NCBI GenBank assembly: GCA_009809945.1
Contig: WTPW01000156.1
Location: forward strand, 526,088-590,087
Source of the DNA: Gigaspora margarita
Taxonomy: Eukaryota; Glomeromycota; Glomeromycetes; Diversisporales; Gigasporaceae
Direction of reading: 5' to 3'
Length of the DNA stretch: 64,000 bases
Position numbers and translations under genes: made by a program. Positions within the stretch are counted from its first letter, which is position 1; each line of letters begins with the position of its first letter. Of the stretch, positions 54,653 through 64,000 are shown piece after piece. The notes beneath the pieces are model-generated. The model was not told where the DNA came from, did no database searches, and saw nothing but the letters and a program-made list of their open reading frames with translations.

Positions 54653-55777
54653 TGTAATGAATTAAAACTTTAATTTTTAAAATTGTAAATAATTTCTATA
54701 TTTGTGTTAGTTCCTGATGTAAATAATTCATACTAAAAGGTAATGATGGGTGGCTTGGTTACTTAAGGGTAGAGACATTTATCAGGTGATTTTTACTTCT
54801 TAAGACCCTTACCCCCCCTACCTGACAAATATTAACCAATGAAAATTTAATTTCTAATAGCACCTGATTTTCTTCAGCCCCCCCCTAGAAAATCACCTGA
54901 TAAATGTCTCTACCCTAACCATATGAATGTTATTTTGGGTGTATTAAAACATTGGGTGGCTATATGTACATAGTCGTTTAAACCTGACCAGCCAATGTAG
55001 GCTTGAAAAGCCCACTACATAACGTAGTAGAGCTTATGAAGTAAGCATAGCCATTGTAGGAGAAACATAGTTAGCTAAGTAATGTAGTTAGAATTTGACA
55101 TATATATAAAGGCCTCAAGCTCCAGGCCAAGAGAGGACATTCAAGTTCTATCAATATTAAATAAATAATACCCTTCTCTTAGTATTAAATAAATCATTTA
55201 ACTTTTAATATGAATAAAGAAATTATACTTATGTTTGAATTTGACTTGTAACTTTAATAAAACCCTTCATAACTCAATTTGACAGACTGAATTGACTTGT
55301 AACCTTGAATCAGCTTTTATTAAAACTCGAATTCTGGTTTAGCATAGCTTTGTTGAAATTATATACATGACTCATATCAGCCTACTGATTGGCCTATAAA
55401 CCCACTTTACCCTCTAAATAAGATTCCTGTACCTGTGGGAAATTCCAAATCTTTTCTGAATTAAACCCACATCAATATCACCTGACCAAAATAAATCCAA
55501 TACCCATTTTAACCCACTATTTATTTGCATAATATTTTATTATTATAATATTGATATTATTTTATTAATATCCCTATATTGGCATCACTGGCATCAGCGA
55601 CTCTATTTTATTGTAGTGATTTAGCAATAGATCATTTCTTTGGTCTCCAATAATTGCATATTTGACTTTAATTACCCTCCTGATATCTATATATATTTCT
55701 CTCCCTGTACACAGTTGGAGTGTAAATTGGTACTATTGTCTATATGGTTTTACCTGTTCTTCCAATCAACTTTTACA
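54653..55777 (+). repeat. Left LTR (with MITE insertion)
   Basis: It aligns with the right LTR throughout: GTAATGATGGGTGGCTTGG, TAAACCTGACCAGCCAAT, GTCTCCAATAATTGCATATT and CAATCAACTTTTACA. A TATA box TATATATAAAGG is at 55101-55112. About 973 bp without the 149-bp MITE and its TAA. Confidence 0.87.
54767..54915. mobile_element. PIF-type MITE in the left LTR, 149 bp
   Basis: The ends GGGTAGAGACATTTATCAGG are perfectly inverted at the right. TAA is at 54764-54766 and 54916-54918. The right LTR keeps the empty site (CTTAACCATATG at 59679), proving both the insertion and the 3-bp duplication. CAGGTGATTTT in the subterminus links it to the 152-bp family. Confidence 0.92.
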
Positions 55778-55950
55778 ATTAGTGCTAATTGTATGGATTT
55801 GAAAAAAAACTTAATACATTCACTTATTAATAGTTATCCTTGCAAATCTAAATCTTCTTATAAAATGAAAAGATAGATTTTAAAATCAAAAATCATCACA
55901 AAAATTTTATGTCACTCCAAATACCTACTCCGCACATCTATAGTATTAAC

Positions 55951-58219
55951 ATGCCCAAGAATATTTATGGTATACAATTGATCCCAAGAAGTGAACTTAC
56001 TGAAGAAATCTTTGTGCCCTTAGTTATGAAGAGGAAGTCATCCCATTCTCAAGTGCTCATATGTAAAACCATTGAATGAAAAGTGCATTATGCTCTTTAG
56101 AACACTTACCTTGAAACAAATGGAATAAGTCCAAGAAATAATTAATAAAAAATTTCCCAAAGCTCTTAATGATAAGCATATTCTCAAAGTACAGAATTTA
56201 CATTTGAAGTATTAAAGGATATAATAAGAAACAGGAAAAAAAAGAAGTAAAAGAAATTATATACCTCCCTTCTAGTACTACAGTAATCACCCAGAAGGTC
56301 TGTTCAGTTGAACCCTAAAAGAAAAGAACAATCATCAATGAGATCTGTGATACCCTTATTGTTTTCCAAAGATCCAATAACTTAATGCCAAGCCAGAATA
56401 GCATTTCAGAACATGAGTTGGATGACTACTCAATAGATACTTGAAAGCTTTTGATGACCTCATACCAGAATTGTGGAAAGGTCAAAAGGCTAAAGACAAA
56501 AATAATTATAAAAGCATCTGTATATCATCAAAAGCTACTAAATCAAATTAGTATAAAACCTGTACCTTTGGAAGTTGCCATTAAAATAGTGTTGATCCTA
56601 GAAAAGTGAAAACTGAGTTAACAATTACATAATAGATTATCTGAGTTAGAATTTGATAACCTTGTCTTAGATCTAGTCAATGACTACTTTGTAGAGGAAT
56701 CCATGACCAAAGAAGAAAAGGAAGCTATCCCAGAGCCCCTAGAAGCAAGTGGTATTGAGCAGAATAGAAGCAAGCATTTTTGTATTGTCAAAAATTTGCA
56801 GAGATTGGAACATATACAATTGGACCCTGTTGTAAAAAAGAAGCTGAAGGTAAAAAGATTAGTAACCAAAGCACCAATATTGAAATAGACGAACAAGAAT
56901 TATCTGATTGTTTTCAAAGACCTACTAATATGGGTAAATGTCATTATATGGATCCAATTGCTATTGCACAAATGATGAAATCACCAACAATGCTACAAAA
57001 TTAGTAGAGGTAGAAGTAATTATATACTTATCTTTACATATCAAGGCATCAGCTCAAGAAGTTTATCTAGAAATGCCTTGTCTATCTCTGCAATTGGAGC
57101 TCTTGAATTATACTATGTTCTAGAATTATCAGAGAAAAATGATAGTGCTGATTTAGCACTAAAAAGAAAGCTCTAGAAAGAAAAGATGCTGAATTAGATC
57201 CAGGTGTAGTTCTATAAAATTTAATTGACAATTACCTTGAAGTTGTAAAAGGTTGGTCATCCAGACCCAAAGAGCCTGAAGCTAAAATTGGCTACTCTCT
57301 AAAAGTTGATAATGTAAAGGATGGTACAGGTCAGCAAAACATAACAGAGAATAAAAAGAATGAAAGTAAGGCATTCGTTTATTGCTAGTAATCTGTTAAA
57401 GCTTCTGAGGTAAATCATGTGAGAGAAATGATTGAAGCCAATTATCAGTGCCAAGTAGAAAATAAAAAAGAATTCCTGATGGTTCTTCTAAAAACTACAA
57501 AAATGGATAATCTTAATAAAATAAAATTAGAAAATATAATAAAAAGGAAGAAGTGAAGATAGACAATGTACCTGTAGAACCTGAAAGAATTGTGAACAAT
57601 GAACCTAGAATAGCAGAAGCAAAGAAAAATAAAATTATTAGAAACTGGAAGAAGAAAATGAATCAAGAACTAGATGACAAAATTATAGGAGCAACCAATC
57701 AAAAAAAATTAAAAAGATTAAACCTGAACTGGTTCTTGAAAAAGAAGTTTTAAAACAGGCCTGCAATTCATGGATAGAAAAAGTAACCCAGTTTAGAAGA
57801 ACAATTGAGTGGAATGAGAATGAAAAAACTAAAGAAAGAAATTCTTACCTAAATGACCATAACCTCCATATCAATTCAGCTGAAACTAAAAAATCTGCTG
57901 ATATCAAAATATGTACTCTAATCCTAAAGAACAACTTAGTATTAAAGACAGAATAATAGATAACAATAAGTACTTTGATTATAATCAGAAAGCAGCAGAG
58001 ATGGGGAATATTAATGGAATGTACAGCAATAGATATTGTTATCAAAATGGATTTGAAATTGGAGAAGACGAGTATAAAGCCTTTGAGTATTATAAAAAAT
58101 TGACTGATGCAAGTAGTGTAGTAGAGTCTTTATGGTTGGTAATTGTAACTATAATGATATATATTTCAATAGACTGTATATCCAAGAATGTGTTCTCAAA
58201 ATGGTGCAAGTGTGATTAA
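55951..58219 (+). pseudogene. Sel1-repeat-like coding remnant inside LTR element
   Basis: Degenerate plus-strand coding with stops and shifts. Sel1 repeats are TPR-like helical repeats for protein binding and are abundant in mycorrhizal fungi, often with kinase domains. The clearest repeat is at 57974-58115: Y-F-D-Y-N-Q-K-A-A-E-M-G-N-I-N-G-M, then C-Y-Q-N-G-F-E-I-G, then A-F-E-Y-Y-K-K-L-T-D-A, and after a frameshift F-M-V-G-N-C-N-Y-N-D-I. An earlier weak one at about 56780-56860 reads Y-C-Q-K-F-A-E-I-G then Y-T-I-G-P-C-C-K-K. 55951 opens a 42-residue frame M-P-K-N-I-Y-G-I-Q that I cannot place. 56638-56700 gives L-D-L-V-N-D-Y-F. It may be a captured host gene; an element-specific protein is the alternative. 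Confidence 0.55.
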
Positions 58220-58465
58220 GGATGAAAGGATGAAATTTGAGTCAGACCCTATCAAAAACAAATACTCTAAATTAAAAGATCTTGAAGGCCTTGATAATGA
58301 CTACCCAGGACCCCAAGCTATTGATAAATAGATTAGAAGAAACTAAAAAAGAAAATTTTGTTAGAAAATTACCAAATATTGCATTTTTAAATAGTAAATT
58401 TTGCAAATTTTGGTCAAAAATAAGCATTCTTGAGCCAAATTTTGTATAAAAATAAGCAAACAGTC

Positions 58466-59140
58466 CTGCGGGCCAATAGTGTAGTAGTTGCACTCCCAGA
58501 ACATTAGCTGATTTAAACGCAAGGTCACTAGTTCAAGTCCTATAGAAAACAGAGTTGCTATATAAGATCACGGAGTGGATTATTTGAACCAGGTTGCTAG
58601 GACCTTGTTTGGATAGCTCAGCCACAGTGCCATTGTATTCCCTGCTGCTGTGTTCCCTATCTAGAAAAACTTGTTCAGTTCTGGTTAAATCCTCTGGTAG
58701 TAAATAGGTCAATCAGATCTTACCTGAAACAGAAGGACGACCGTTCCAGGATGATTTGGACAGAACGTGGAGTAGTCTGCTCTAATGGAGTGGAACCCCA
58801 CCTGCCTTGGGAACGAAAAAGTTCTGGATAAATCAAAATGGGTCAGGAGCCGAAGACACTGCTGGGTACCTCTGGTTGGGTATGAAAGAGTTTCGGTTAA
58901 AATTCCCCGGTAGTAAAATGGGTCAGCTGGTTGAAACCGGTTGAGACAATAAAAGTAAAAAAGGATGGCTTAGTGCCGGTTAGCTATGGTAGAAATAGTA
59001 ATAGATGCACATATNTAGATCATTACAAAATGTACAAATGTAGGGGCCTTGTATAATAGGAAGGTCCCATTGAATAAGATGAATAAAGTACACCATCCGG
59101 TGTCCCCTTAGAAGGGGTTTTAAAAAAAAAAAAAAAAAAA
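58466..59140 (+). mobile_element. tRNA-headed SINE, second family, 675 bp
   Basis: The head has an A-box-like TAGTGTAGTAGTTGCACTC and B box GTTCAAGTCC at 58531-58540. A poly-A tail ends at 59140. AGCAAACAGTC (58455-58465) and AGCAAAATAGTC (59141-59152) flank it, an imperfect 11-12 bp duplication. The body has higher GC than the host element and internal CCTCTGGTAGTAAATAGGTC / CCCCGGTAGTAAAATGGGTC repeats. It inserted into the LTR element after that element was in place. Confidence 0.8.
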
Positions 59141-59560
59141 AGCAAAATAGTCACTGACCTATCTATATATAGATTAGGGTCCTGACTAATCTGACATTTA
59201 AACATGGATATTCACCAAATAATATAGAGCTAGTTCTCAAGAGTAAAGTTGATAATAATTGTGCATTAATCAAAATATAAGTTGAAAATAGTGTAGAAAT
59301 AAATAGTAGCAATAGTGTAGTCATAATGTAAAAAGTAAGAATGAGAAAAGTTGAAAAAGAAAATAATGAAAAGAAGGTTGTAATTGGTGATAGCAGAACA
59401 TACCCATTAGTCCAATGGATCAAATACTTACTAATCTGGTTTTCTATTTGAATCTTTGATCCTGGAGAAGATGTTTTCTTTAACCTTCTACTTTCACTTC
59501 ACGAAATTACTAGAGTTTTGCTTACAGATTTTGCAGAAGCTCAATCCTGAGAGGGGACTA

Positions 59561-60494
59561 TATAACTAATTAAAATTTTAATTTTTGAAATTGTAATAAT
59601 TTCTATATTTGTGTTAAATAATTCATACTAAAAGGGTAATGATGGGTGGCTTGGTAGCTTAACCATATGAATATTATTTTGAGTGCATTAAAACATTGGG
59701 TGGTTATATGAATGTAGTCATTTAAACCTGACCAGCCAATATAGACTTGAAAAGCCCACTACATAACATAGTAGGGCTGATGAAGTAAGTATAGCCATTG
59801 TAGAAGAAATGTAGTTAGCTAAGTAATGTAGTTAGAATTTGACATGCATATAAAGGCTTCAAGTTTCAGGCCAAGAGAGAACATTCAAGTTCTATCAATA
59901 TTAAATAAAGAATACTCTTCCCTTAGTATTAATTAAATTATTTGACTTTTAACATGAATAAAGAAATTATACTTATTCTTGAATTTGACTTGTAACTTTA
60001 ATAAAACCCTTCTTAACTCAATTTGACAGACTGAATTAACTTGTAACCTCAAATCAGCTTTAATTAAGACTTGAATTCTGGTTTAACATAGCTTTGTTAA
60101 TTTTTCAAAATTATATATGTGACTCATATCGGTCTGCCAATTGGCCTATAAACCCACCTTACCCTCTAAATAAGATTCCTGCACCTGTAAGAAATTCCTT
60201 TTCTGAATTAAACCTACATTGATATTACCTAACTGAATACCCATTTTAACTCTACTATTCATTTGCATAATATCATTTTATTGATATTCCCATATAATAG
60301 TATTACTGGCATCAGCATCTCTATTTTATTGTTGTGATTTAGTGATAGATCATTCCTTTGGTCTCCACTGATTGCATATTTGACTTTAATTATACTCTCA
60401 ATATCTATATATATCTCTCTCCCATACACAGTTGGAGTGTAAATTGGCACTATTGTCTATATTGTTTTACTTGCTCTCCCAATCAACTGTTACA
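59561..60494 (+). repeat. Right LTR
   Basis: 934 bp, uninterrupted. TATA-like GCATATAAAGG at 59846-59856 and poly-A-signal-like TTAAATAAAG near 59901. Compared with the left LTR it has many transitions and small deletions, so the insertion is old. Confidence 0.87.
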
Positions 60495-61205
60495 GTGCTA
60501 ATATAAAATAGAAAAATCTCAAGTGACTCAATTCATAAATCAAAAATCCAACCAGTATCTTGAGTAAAACAAGTAAAAACAAGCTATAATATTAATACAT
60601 AAGTAAAATAAGTCAAGAAAGCACAATGATAAATAGTCAAGTCAATGTACATATAAAGAAAATCAATATTATAAACACATATATTAATATTATAGAATAT
60701 TTTAAATAATAATTTCTACTATAATTCAAAAGCATAAAACATCAGCATGCATGGTATACAAAAGCACAAGGAATGTTCATCCAATCAGATGCCCATAATT
60801 GTGAACTTTACTTAACTTGTCTGTAAACTATACTCTATGATACAGTTAGTAGTACTAATAGTAAAGCATTATAAAACAAGTCCTTATATAATACAATCAC
60901 AAATCAAGTACTGTCTTCTTTCTTATAATCACATGGCTTGTTGTAGCAAAAATGGTGATTATAAAGAGGTGTGATTATATAGTAATTACCTATATAATCA
61001 CATTTAATACTATAGTTTATATTATGTGATATTATAGAAGTAAATATTATAATTACCAATAGTTGCTACATATAAAAGTCCAAATTGTACTAAGTAAATC
61101 AACTTTTGTGCATTAAGTAAAGTTGTTTGGAATAACAAATTACACATATTCTAAAAGTTTTATATAATTTGGAAAAAGTTTTATTAATTAATTTTTTTTA
61201 CTTTA

Positions 61206-61357
61206 GGAGAGTGACAAAAATCAGGTGATTTTTTAGGGGGGGAGGGGGTAAAAAAAGTTGAAATTATATATAAGAACCTGACTATATATATATTAAAGAA
61301 AAAGGAGAGGGGGTAGGCCTCTGATAAAAAATAATCAGGTGATTAATAACACAGCCC
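61206..61357 (+). mobile_element. PIF/Harbinger-type MITE, intact, 152 bp
   Basis: It begins GGAGAGTGACAAAAATCAGG and ends TAATAACACAGCCC, with TTA at 61203-61205 and 61358-61360. The homologous empty site is visible in the other pogo-type copy at 7650-7660 (CTTTATGTTAGACG), confirming the TTA duplication. Confidence 0.92.
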
Positions 61358-61508
61358 TTATATTAGACGAAAAAAATAAATTATTTTTTTGTTCAACATA
61401 TAATAAAAAAACAAATTAATAATAGTTTGTCAAGTTTGTCAAAATTTCCGAGTATGTATAATTTGCATATTAAATAGCTTACTTAATGTGTTAATCGATT
61501 TACTTACC

Positions 61509-62012
61509 ATAGATTCCCAAAAATAAGCTACCCCTTTGTTTTGACAAAAAACCCAAAAACTTATTTACCTGAAAATAAGCTACTCCCACAATTGATAATA
61601 GTAACTACATAGTAAAGTCCAAATTTTGCTATGTAAATCGATAATAATTGCTTAAGAAAACTTATTAAAAAGATCAAAATAATATAAGTAAAATTTTTAG
61701 CAAAATTAAAGAATATTTTATTATTTGACTTTAATGTTCAACGAAAAAAGTAAAATTTTTTAAAAAATATATTCAACGAATGTAAAAATTAAAAGACAAA
61801 TAATAAATAATTTTCCAATTTGAATAAATATTTTAAAGTATATGCATTTAGATTTTCTGAACAAGTTTACTTAAGCGATTATAATTGATTTATTTAGTAG
61901 AATTTGGACTTCACTATGTAGCAACTACTTGCAATTGCTAAAAACTAAATTTAACCCAAAACAAGCAAACTTCTGATTTTTTGTATAACAAAATATAGCT
62001 TATATTCAGGAA
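61509..62012. repeat. AATAAGCTACC-family hairpin element, copy 8
   Basis: It runs GATTCCCAAAAATAAGCTAC to AGCTTATATTCAGGAATC, at the same internal position of the pogo-type element as copy 3 in 7359-8541. The element was therefore already present before this pogo-type family multiplied. Confidence 0.72.
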
Positions 62013-62963
62013 TCTATAGTAGTAAAATTTAGACTTTTATATATAATATTGTGATTATATAAAAGTATTTAACTGATAAAAAAATCTCAAAAAGCTTCTA
62101 AAAAATGTGATAGTGATTATAAGCTATTTGTGAATATATAAAGGTATTTTTATATAAAAAAAATGGTATTAGAATTTTGTATGATTATATAGGGGTTGTA
62201 ACTATAGAGAAGGTAATTGTAGAGGAGGAAGACAGTACTAATATAAAATAAAAAATCTTAAATGACCTGATACATAATCGATAATCCAAATAGAATTCCA
62301 AGTAAAATGAATAAAAACAACCTACAATATCAATATATAAATACACTGAATCAAAAAAGCATGATGATAAACAATCAAGTCAATGTACACATAAAAAAAG
62401 CAATATAGTGAACACATACTGTAATATTATAGATCCTTTAAATATCAATCCCACTGCAATAAACATAATTTAAAAGCATGAAACATCAGCACGCATGACA
62501 TACAAAATCACAAGCAATGACTATCCAATTAGCAGTACTAACAGTAAAACATTATAAAAACAAGCTCCCATATCAATACAATTATAAATTAAGTACTAAT
62601 ACAAAATAAAAAAATCTTAAATGACTCAACACATAATCAATAATCCAAATGGAATCCTGAGTAAAATGAGTAAAAACAAGCTACAATATTAATATATAAA
62701 TACACTAAATCAAGTAAGTATGATGATACAAATCTAGTCAAATACACATAAAAATAAGCAATACTGTGAACACATACTATAATATTATAGAATCCCTTAA
62801 AAATCAACCCCTACTGCGATAAACAGTAATTTAAAAGCATGAAACATCAGCACGCATGGTATACAAAATCACAAAAATGACCCAAATGCCCAAGATTGTA
62901 GAATCTACCTAACTTGCCTGTAAACTATACTCTATATATTTTATACTCCATTTCTGGTACAAC

Positions 62964-63106
62964 CAGTATTGGGCAATATGGATATTTGGACATATTAAAA
63001 ATAATATGGACAAATATGAACATAGTAATTTATGGACATGGACATATAGGTTTGGACATAGTCCAAATTTTTTAAAAATATAGACATATACCAAGTGCCA
63101 ACACTG
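62964..63106. mobile_element. hAT-type MITE (CAGTATTGG family), 143 bp
   Basis: It starts CAGTATTGGGCAATATGG and ends (complement) CAGTGTTGGCACTTGG. Exact 8-bp duplication GGTACAAC at 62956-62963 and 63107-63114. Internal TATGGACA and GGACATA repeats. Sister of 24711-24840. Confidence 0.9.
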
Positions 63107-63567
63107 GGTACAACTGATATAAAATAAAAAATCTCAAGTAACTCAATACATAATCGATAATCCAAATGGAATCCTGAGAAAAATGAGTAAAAACAAGCTA
63201 CAATATTAATATATAAATACACTAAATCAAGAAAGCACAATGATAAGCAATCAAATTAAATACAAATAAAAAAAAGCAATACTGCAAACATATTCCATAA
63301 TATCATAGAATCCCTTAAATATCCATTCCTACTACAATAAACAGTAATTTAAAAGCACAAAACGTCAGCACATATAGTATGCAAAATTACAAGAGCGACC
63401 ATCCAATCAGATGCCAAAGGTTGCAGAAGTCATCTAACTTGCCTGTAAACTATACACTTCATACTACATTTCTGGTATAATACAAATCACAATATTATTA
63501 AGATATGCTCAAGTATTGTTATTATTGTGATTTGCTAATGCTAATACATCAGCAAATTTTATATATA

Positions 63568-63777
63568 GATATATATCGATTATAACCGGTAAGATATATA
63601 TCAATGATCAACACCCCTGCCGATTATTATTGATAGTGATAGTAATCGATATATATCCGGTTAATCAATATATATCTACTAGATATATATCGATTACAGG
63701 ATTAACCAGATATATATCGATAATCAACACCCCTGTCGATTATTATCAATAGTGATAGTAATCGATATATATCTAAT
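63568..63777. repeat. Two-unit direct repeat with GATATATATCGAT motifs
   Basis: Units start near 63568 and 63681 (offset about 113) and share AGATATATATCGATTA, ATCAACACCCCTG, CGATTATTAT and GATAGTGATAGTAATCGAT. CAGGGGTGTTGAT (minus strand) looks like a hAT terminus and resembles the TAGAGGTGTTAA end of 42806-42960. Confidence 0.7.
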
Positions 63778-63779
63778 AT

Positions 63780-64000
63780 GATATCAATTAATAATTATTA
63801 TATTCACATAATCATGCTCGCAAGGTTTCACAATTTATTATAAATTTTATTTTTTTTATTTATTATATTATATATTATATTTTAAATTAAATAATTAATA
63901 TTTGCAAGTTTTCGCAATTTAATATAAAAATTATTTATTTATTATTATTATATATTATATTATATTACATATTTTTATTATATATTATTATAAAAAAAAA
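63780..64000. other. Extremely AT-rich end of the window
   Basis: TATTATATTA and TTTATTATT runs; CTCGCAAGGTTTCACAATTTA (63818) and TTTGCAAGTTTTCGCAATTTA (63900) are a loose direct repeat. Nothing else seen. Confidence 0.5.

Larger units (their letters stand above)
54653..60494 (+). mobile_element. Non-autonomous LTR retrotransposon, 5.84 kb
   Basis: Two direct long terminal repeats (54653-55777 and 59561-60494) bound an interior of 3.8 kb. LTR ends are TGTAA...TTACA (right copy starts TATAA, decayed). A polypurine tract GAGAGGGGA lies at 59549-59557 just before the right LTR. AGTGC precedes the left LTR (54648-54652), and GTGC follows the right LTR (60495-60498), with the A at 60494 shared. 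No tRNA primer site is evident. The interior has no recognisable gag, protease, integrase or RT but carries Sel1-like coding remnants and a SINE. Orientation follows the TATA box and polypurine tract. Confidence 0.85.
60911..62235. mobile_element. Pogo-type MITE, 1.33 kb with nested PIF MITE
   Basis: The ends CTGTCTTCTTTCTTATAATC and (complement) CTGTCTTCCTCCTCTACAAT are inverted, with TA at 60909-60910 and 62236-62237. Full-length relative of 7359-8541; without the nested 152-bp MITE it is about 1170 bp against 1183. Confidence 0.8.
60495..63480. repeat. Tandem satellite, about 3.5 diverged units
   Basis: Units begin near 60495, 62236, 62596 and 63114 with CTAATATAAAATAAAAAATC and continue CATAATCGATAATCCAAAT, AAAACAAGCTACAATATTAA, AAAGCATGAAACATCAGCA, CTTGCCTGTAAACTATACTC in fixed order. 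Unit length is about 360-370 bp without insertions. A pogo-type element sits in the first unit and a hAT-type MITE in the third; an LTR element split the array on its left. Confidence 0.75.

Noticed and set aside
56684..56896. Minus-strand frame with a hydrophobic stretch
   Set aside because: It is the complement of plus-strand Sel1-like remnants in the same place.
58850..59140. A protein-coding exon in the GC-richer stretch
   Set aside because: It belongs to the poly-A-tailed SINE body with a flanking duplication.

Overview
The window is 64 kb of very AT-rich eukaryotic DNA made mostly of nested, decayed transposable elements with few genes. It most likely comes from an arbuscular mycorrhizal fungus (Glomeromycotina), probably Gigasporaceae. 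The one well-supported host gene encodes a 65-residue, 14-cysteine, two-cluster metallothionein split by an 81-bp intron, a layout I recall from Gigaspora. Sel1-like repeat remnants and the fungal-type LINE fit the same group. Single Ns and a 22-N gap point to a draft assembly.

Layout. 1-3.5 kb: a broken hAT transposase on the minus strand. 3.5-22.2 kb: pieces of what looks like one minus-strand LINE (ORF1, APE endonuclease, reverse transcriptase, C-terminal part with RNase H-like and zinc-knuckle-like stretches), cut apart by MITEs and other repeats; two different copies are possible. 22.7-30.5 kb: hAT, PIF/Harbinger-type and Tc1/mariner/pogo-type MITEs, a large palindromic element, and a 975-bp tRNA-headed SINE with a 13-bp target duplication. 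31-36.4 kb: a CpG-bearing, lower-copy island with the metallothionein gene, a tandem repeat upstream of it, and a doubtful small two-exon gene. 36.8-46 kb: minisatellites, multi-kilobase palindromes, SINE copies and a tandem duplication. 46-54 kb: a second CpG-bearing stretch with a possible first exon (49922), a 740-bp hAT element with 8-bp target duplication, a possible solo LTR and a three-level nest of elements. 54.65-60.49 kb: an LTR retrotransposon whose interior shows no gag, protease, RT or integrase but carries degenerate Sel1-like repeats. It sits in a tandem satellite that continues to 63.5 kb.

Besides the metallothionein, the main result is the fine structure of the elements. Many carry exact target-site duplications: 8 bp for hAT types, TTA or TAA for PIF types, TA for pogo types, 11-16 bp for SINEs. 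These give the order of insertion. Degenerate telomere-like (CCCTAA) tracts recur in the loops of several otherwise unrelated hairpin elements, which may be new. CpG is depleted in the transposon blocks and present in the two islands, as expected from methylation decay. All family assignments rest on reading the sequence; no database search was possible.
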